A stretch of 39,859 nt of DNA from positions 1-39,859 of the forward strand of contig NZ_SCSK01000013.1 in the NCBI RefSeq assembly GCF_004297875.1. Direction: 5' to 3'. Origin of the DNA: Pandoraea sp. GTDB lineage: Bacteria > Pseudomonadota > Gammaproteobacteria > Burkholderiales > Burkholderiaceae. The position numbers and the translations under genes are program-made. Within the stretch, counting starts at the first letter, position 1, and every line of letters begins with the position of its first letter. The notes below the pieces were generated by a model. The model was not told the origin of the DNA and searched no databases. It worked only from the letters and a program-made list of their open reading frames with translations. Below are positions 38,169-39,859 of the stretch, piece by piece.

Positions 38169-38861
38169 CTAGTCCTGTCCGTTGAGCAGCGCGAAATAGC
38201 GCTGCTCGGCGCTCAGGATGAACTCGAGCATGGCGCTTTTGATCTGTTTCGCGTCGCGTTCGATGAAACCCTCGAGCAATGCGCGCATGCCATCGACGAC
38301 GATTTTCTGTGTGGCCGGGTTGCTCAGCGTGCCCAGCCGAACCTGCTGCGCGTGGTCGGCAAAGCGCTGAATGGTTGCCTTCAGCCGTGCGTTCTGCACC
38401 GCGCCGAGCCAGACGTCGCGAAATTCGATATTCGCCTCGATCATCAGCGCGCTGTCCCCCTTGTCATAAGCCTTGCGCGCCTTTTGATAGGCGCGCTTGA
38501 GAGCAGCTTCCTGTTTGTCGGTCAAGGCGGCGGCGGCGCCGGCTGCCGCGCTTGGTTCGAGCAGACGCCGGACTTCGAAGATTTCATGCACATCCTCGGT
38601 GGTCAGCGTGGGCATGACAAAGCCGCGCGTGGTGCCGACCAGATAGCCTTCATTGACCAGGCGCAGCAGTGCCTGACGCACGGGCATGCGCGTGCAGTTG
38701 AATTCGTCGGCGATCTCATAGTCGAGCAGGCGGTCTTTCGGGCCGACTTCGCCGCGCTGCAGGCGCGCGCGAATCTCGACGAAGATCGTCTCGGTCAGCG
38801 TGGTCTGTTTGAGCGCGGTGCGGCGCGGGAGCTTGACGACTTTGGATTCGGCGCTAGCCAT
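38169..38861 (-). CDS. GntR-family (FCD) regulator
   Basis: A 230-residue regulator convergent with the lyase gene. The winged helix reads DRLLDYEIADEFNCTRMPVR followed by QALLRLVNEGYLVGTTRGFV; the FCD domain occupies about residues 88-220 (VHEIFEVRRLLEPSAAAGAA, EANIEFRDVWLGAVQNARLK, MLEFILSAEQRYFALLNG). In the FCD domain FRDVWLGA replaces the usual FHxxLxxA, so one metal-binding His is missing, suggesting a ligand mode without that metal site. A TGAATTCA palindrome (38890-38897) lies upstream of the ATG and may be its operator. The target genes could be the lyase cassette or the truncated permease region upstream of it; the sequence does not decide. Confidence 0.87.
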   Translation of the reverse strand: MASAESKVVKLPRRTALKQTTLTETIFVEIRARLQRGEVGPKDRLLDYEIADEFNCTRMPVRQALLRLVNEGYLVGTTRGFVMPTLTTEDVHEIFEVRRLLEPSAAAGAAAALTDKQEAALKRAYQKARKAYDKGDSALMIEANIEFRDVWLGAVQNARLKATIQRFADHAQQVRLGTLSNPATQKIVVDGMRALLEGFIERDAKQIKSAMLEFILSAEQRYFALLNGQD

Positions 38862-38932
38862 GACGTGTGGTCCGTGGGAATGTGTATTCTGAATTCATGC
38901 TAAGAGGCGGGCCCGGCTTCGTCAAGCCGGGC

Positions 38933-38966
38933 AAAAATGGGCTCGGGCGGCCATCATGGCCGCCCG
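38933..38966 (-). terminator. Rho-independent terminator of the permease remnant
   Basis: CGGGCGGCC (38944-38952) and GGCCGCCCG (38958-38966) form a nine-base stem with loop ATCAT. Read on the minus strand it is followed by GAGCCCATTTTTG. A second perfect hairpin GCCCGGCTT-CGTC-AAGCCGGGC (38911-38932) lies just beyond and may protect the GntR leader. Confidence 0.75.
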
Positions 38967-38973
38967 TCGTGCA

Positions 38974-39781
38974 TTATGCCGATGCACTGCCAATTGCCGC
39001 TTGCGACAGGCGTTTGCGATACAGGAAATAGACGGCCGAGACTGCCAGCAGCCAGGGCACGCCGACGATCCACGAGATGTCCCAGAACTCGGTGTCGAGC
39101 CCCATGGTGATCAGGATTGCCGCCAGCAGCGCGATACCGGTGATCTGCGCGACTGGAAAGAACGGCATGCGCACCGGTAGCTTGCGGCCCTGCCATGCTT
39201 GGCGAAAGCGCAGGTGTGTGACGAGAATCATGATCCACACGAAGATGCCGCCAAACAGCGCGATGCCGAACAGATAGTTGTAGGCCAACGGACTGAAGAA
39301 CGAAATCGATGCGGCGATCAGAATCCCGACGCCGGAAATCAGCGTGGCCACCAGTGGCGTGCCGTTGTTCGACAGGCGTCCGAGCCAGCCTGGCGCATAG
39401 CCGCCGCGTGCCAGCGAGAACAGCGTGCGCGATGAAAGGTACAGGTTGGTATTCATGCTCGACAGCGCCGCGGTGATCACCACGAAATTCATGATGCCGG
39501 CGGCATGGGCGATCCCGGCGTGCGCGAACAGCTTCACGAACGGGCTCTGCTGGACGACCTTGGCGCCGGCCTCGGTCCAGGGCAGGTACGCCACCATGAT
39601 GCCCAGCGCCAGCAGGTAGAACAGCGTCAGGCGCAACACCATCGAGCGCAGCGCGTGAGGAATGGCACGCGAGGGATCCTTTGCCTCGCCCGAGGTAACC
39701 GCCACGATCTCGACGCCATAGAAGGAAAAGATCGCCATCAGGAGCAATCGTCAAGAGTGGTGTATGCGGGTCGGTCGACAT
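38974..39781 (-). pseudogene. Amino-acid permease (AAT/GABA permease type), N-terminal half deleted
   Basis: The intact part (38974-39747, about 255 residues) is the C-terminal half of an APC/AAT-superfamily permease: LLMAIFSFYGVEIVAVTSGE, AKDPSRAIPHALRSMVLRLT, ALSSMNTNLYLSSRTLFSLA and several hydrophobic spans up to VPWLLAVSAVYFLYRKRL. A family member has about 450-470 residues, so around 200 N-terminal residues are missing. The frame is closed by TGA at 39751-39753 just before the first recognisable residues. An ATG at 39779-39781, four bases past the upstream gene's stop, opens MSTDPHTPLL in another frame, which looks like the old start fused to the remnant by an internal deletion with frameshift. 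A non-functional transporter is likely. Confidence 0.75.
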
Positions 39782-39783
39782 GA

Positions 39784-39859
39784 TCAGGCGGCCAGCGCTT
39801 GAGGAGCCGGTGTGCTTTCAATCACCGGCGTTCCGTCCTCGAAGGGAATGCCCTTCAGA
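39784..39859 (-). CDS. C-terminal end of an unidentified protein (truncated by window edge)
   Basis: The minus strand is open from the window edge to a TGA at 39784-39786, encoding 24 residues: LKGIPFEDGTPVIESTPAPQ and then ALAA. I do not recognise the family. The stop is followed almost at once by the ATG of the damaged permease (TGATCATG), a spacing typical of an operon, so this gene probably encoded an enzyme for the permease's substrate. Confidence 0.5.
   Translation of the reverse strand, partial: LKGIPFEDGTPVIESTPAPQALAA

Overview
The window looks like chromosomal DNA of a betaproteobacterium of the Burkholderiaceae (Burkholderia, Paraburkholderia or Pandoraea type). Base composition is about 60-65% GC by eye. 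The rpfR/rpfF pair is arranged tail to tail as in Burkholderia cenocepacia, there is a small DUF4148 protein typical of the order, and the lutABC and cyoABCD operons have betaproteobacterial form. Genus cannot be fixed from the sequence alone. I see no rRNA, CRISPR array, insertion sequence or phage gene.

Layout. 1-3363: 3' end of acetyl-CoA synthetase, then a two-gene sodium:solute symporter (DUF4212 small subunit and SLC5 large subunit), probably acetate or short-acid uptake. 3422-3512: tRNA-Ser(GGA) with its own extended -10 promoter. 3729-7667: lutABC lactate oxidation operon on the minus strand with a divergent FadR/LldR-type repressor and two near-identical palindromic operators. 7737-10862: FAD oxidoreductase facing away from a MerR-type regulator followed by folE, resembling known light-response modules. 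10915-12483: small surface or redox genes (lipoprotein, HugZ-like protein, DUF4148 protein). 12625-19184: signalling island with a degenerate EAL-HDOD protein, the BDSF receptor/c-di-GMP enzyme RpfR, the BDSF synthase RpfF, and a diguanylate cyclase with a perfectly in-register duplicated sensor domain. 19621-20608: about 1 kb without a gene, rich in hairpins, ahead of cyoA. 20609-24572: cyoABCD cytochrome bo3 ubiquinol oxidase, ending at a strong terminator.

24679-38861 is an accessory catabolic region. A LysR regulator diverges from an operon of acyl-CoA ligase, MHS-family transporter, thiolase-like protein, DUF35 zinc-ribbon partner, and the two subunits of an indolepyruvate-type 2-oxoacid:ferredoxin oxidoreductase (IorA, IorB). 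This combination suggests uptake, CoA activation, C-C bond cleavage or formation, and oxidative decarboxylation of an aromatic or branched acid; I do not recognise the pathway. It is followed by a cyclase/kynurenine-formamidase-fold hydrolase and then a translationally overlapping GntR - MFS - isocitrate-lyase-family cassette, with mirror-image operator sites at the GntR promoter. A second GntR regulator faces the end of this block.

38974-39859 holds an amino-acid permease that has lost its N-terminal half (probably an internal deletion with frameshift) and the last codons of an unidentified upstream gene. The two regions most worth a closer look are the ligase-thiolase/DUF35-IorAB cluster and the BDSF/c-di-GMP island with a large interrupted palindrome upstream of rpfF.
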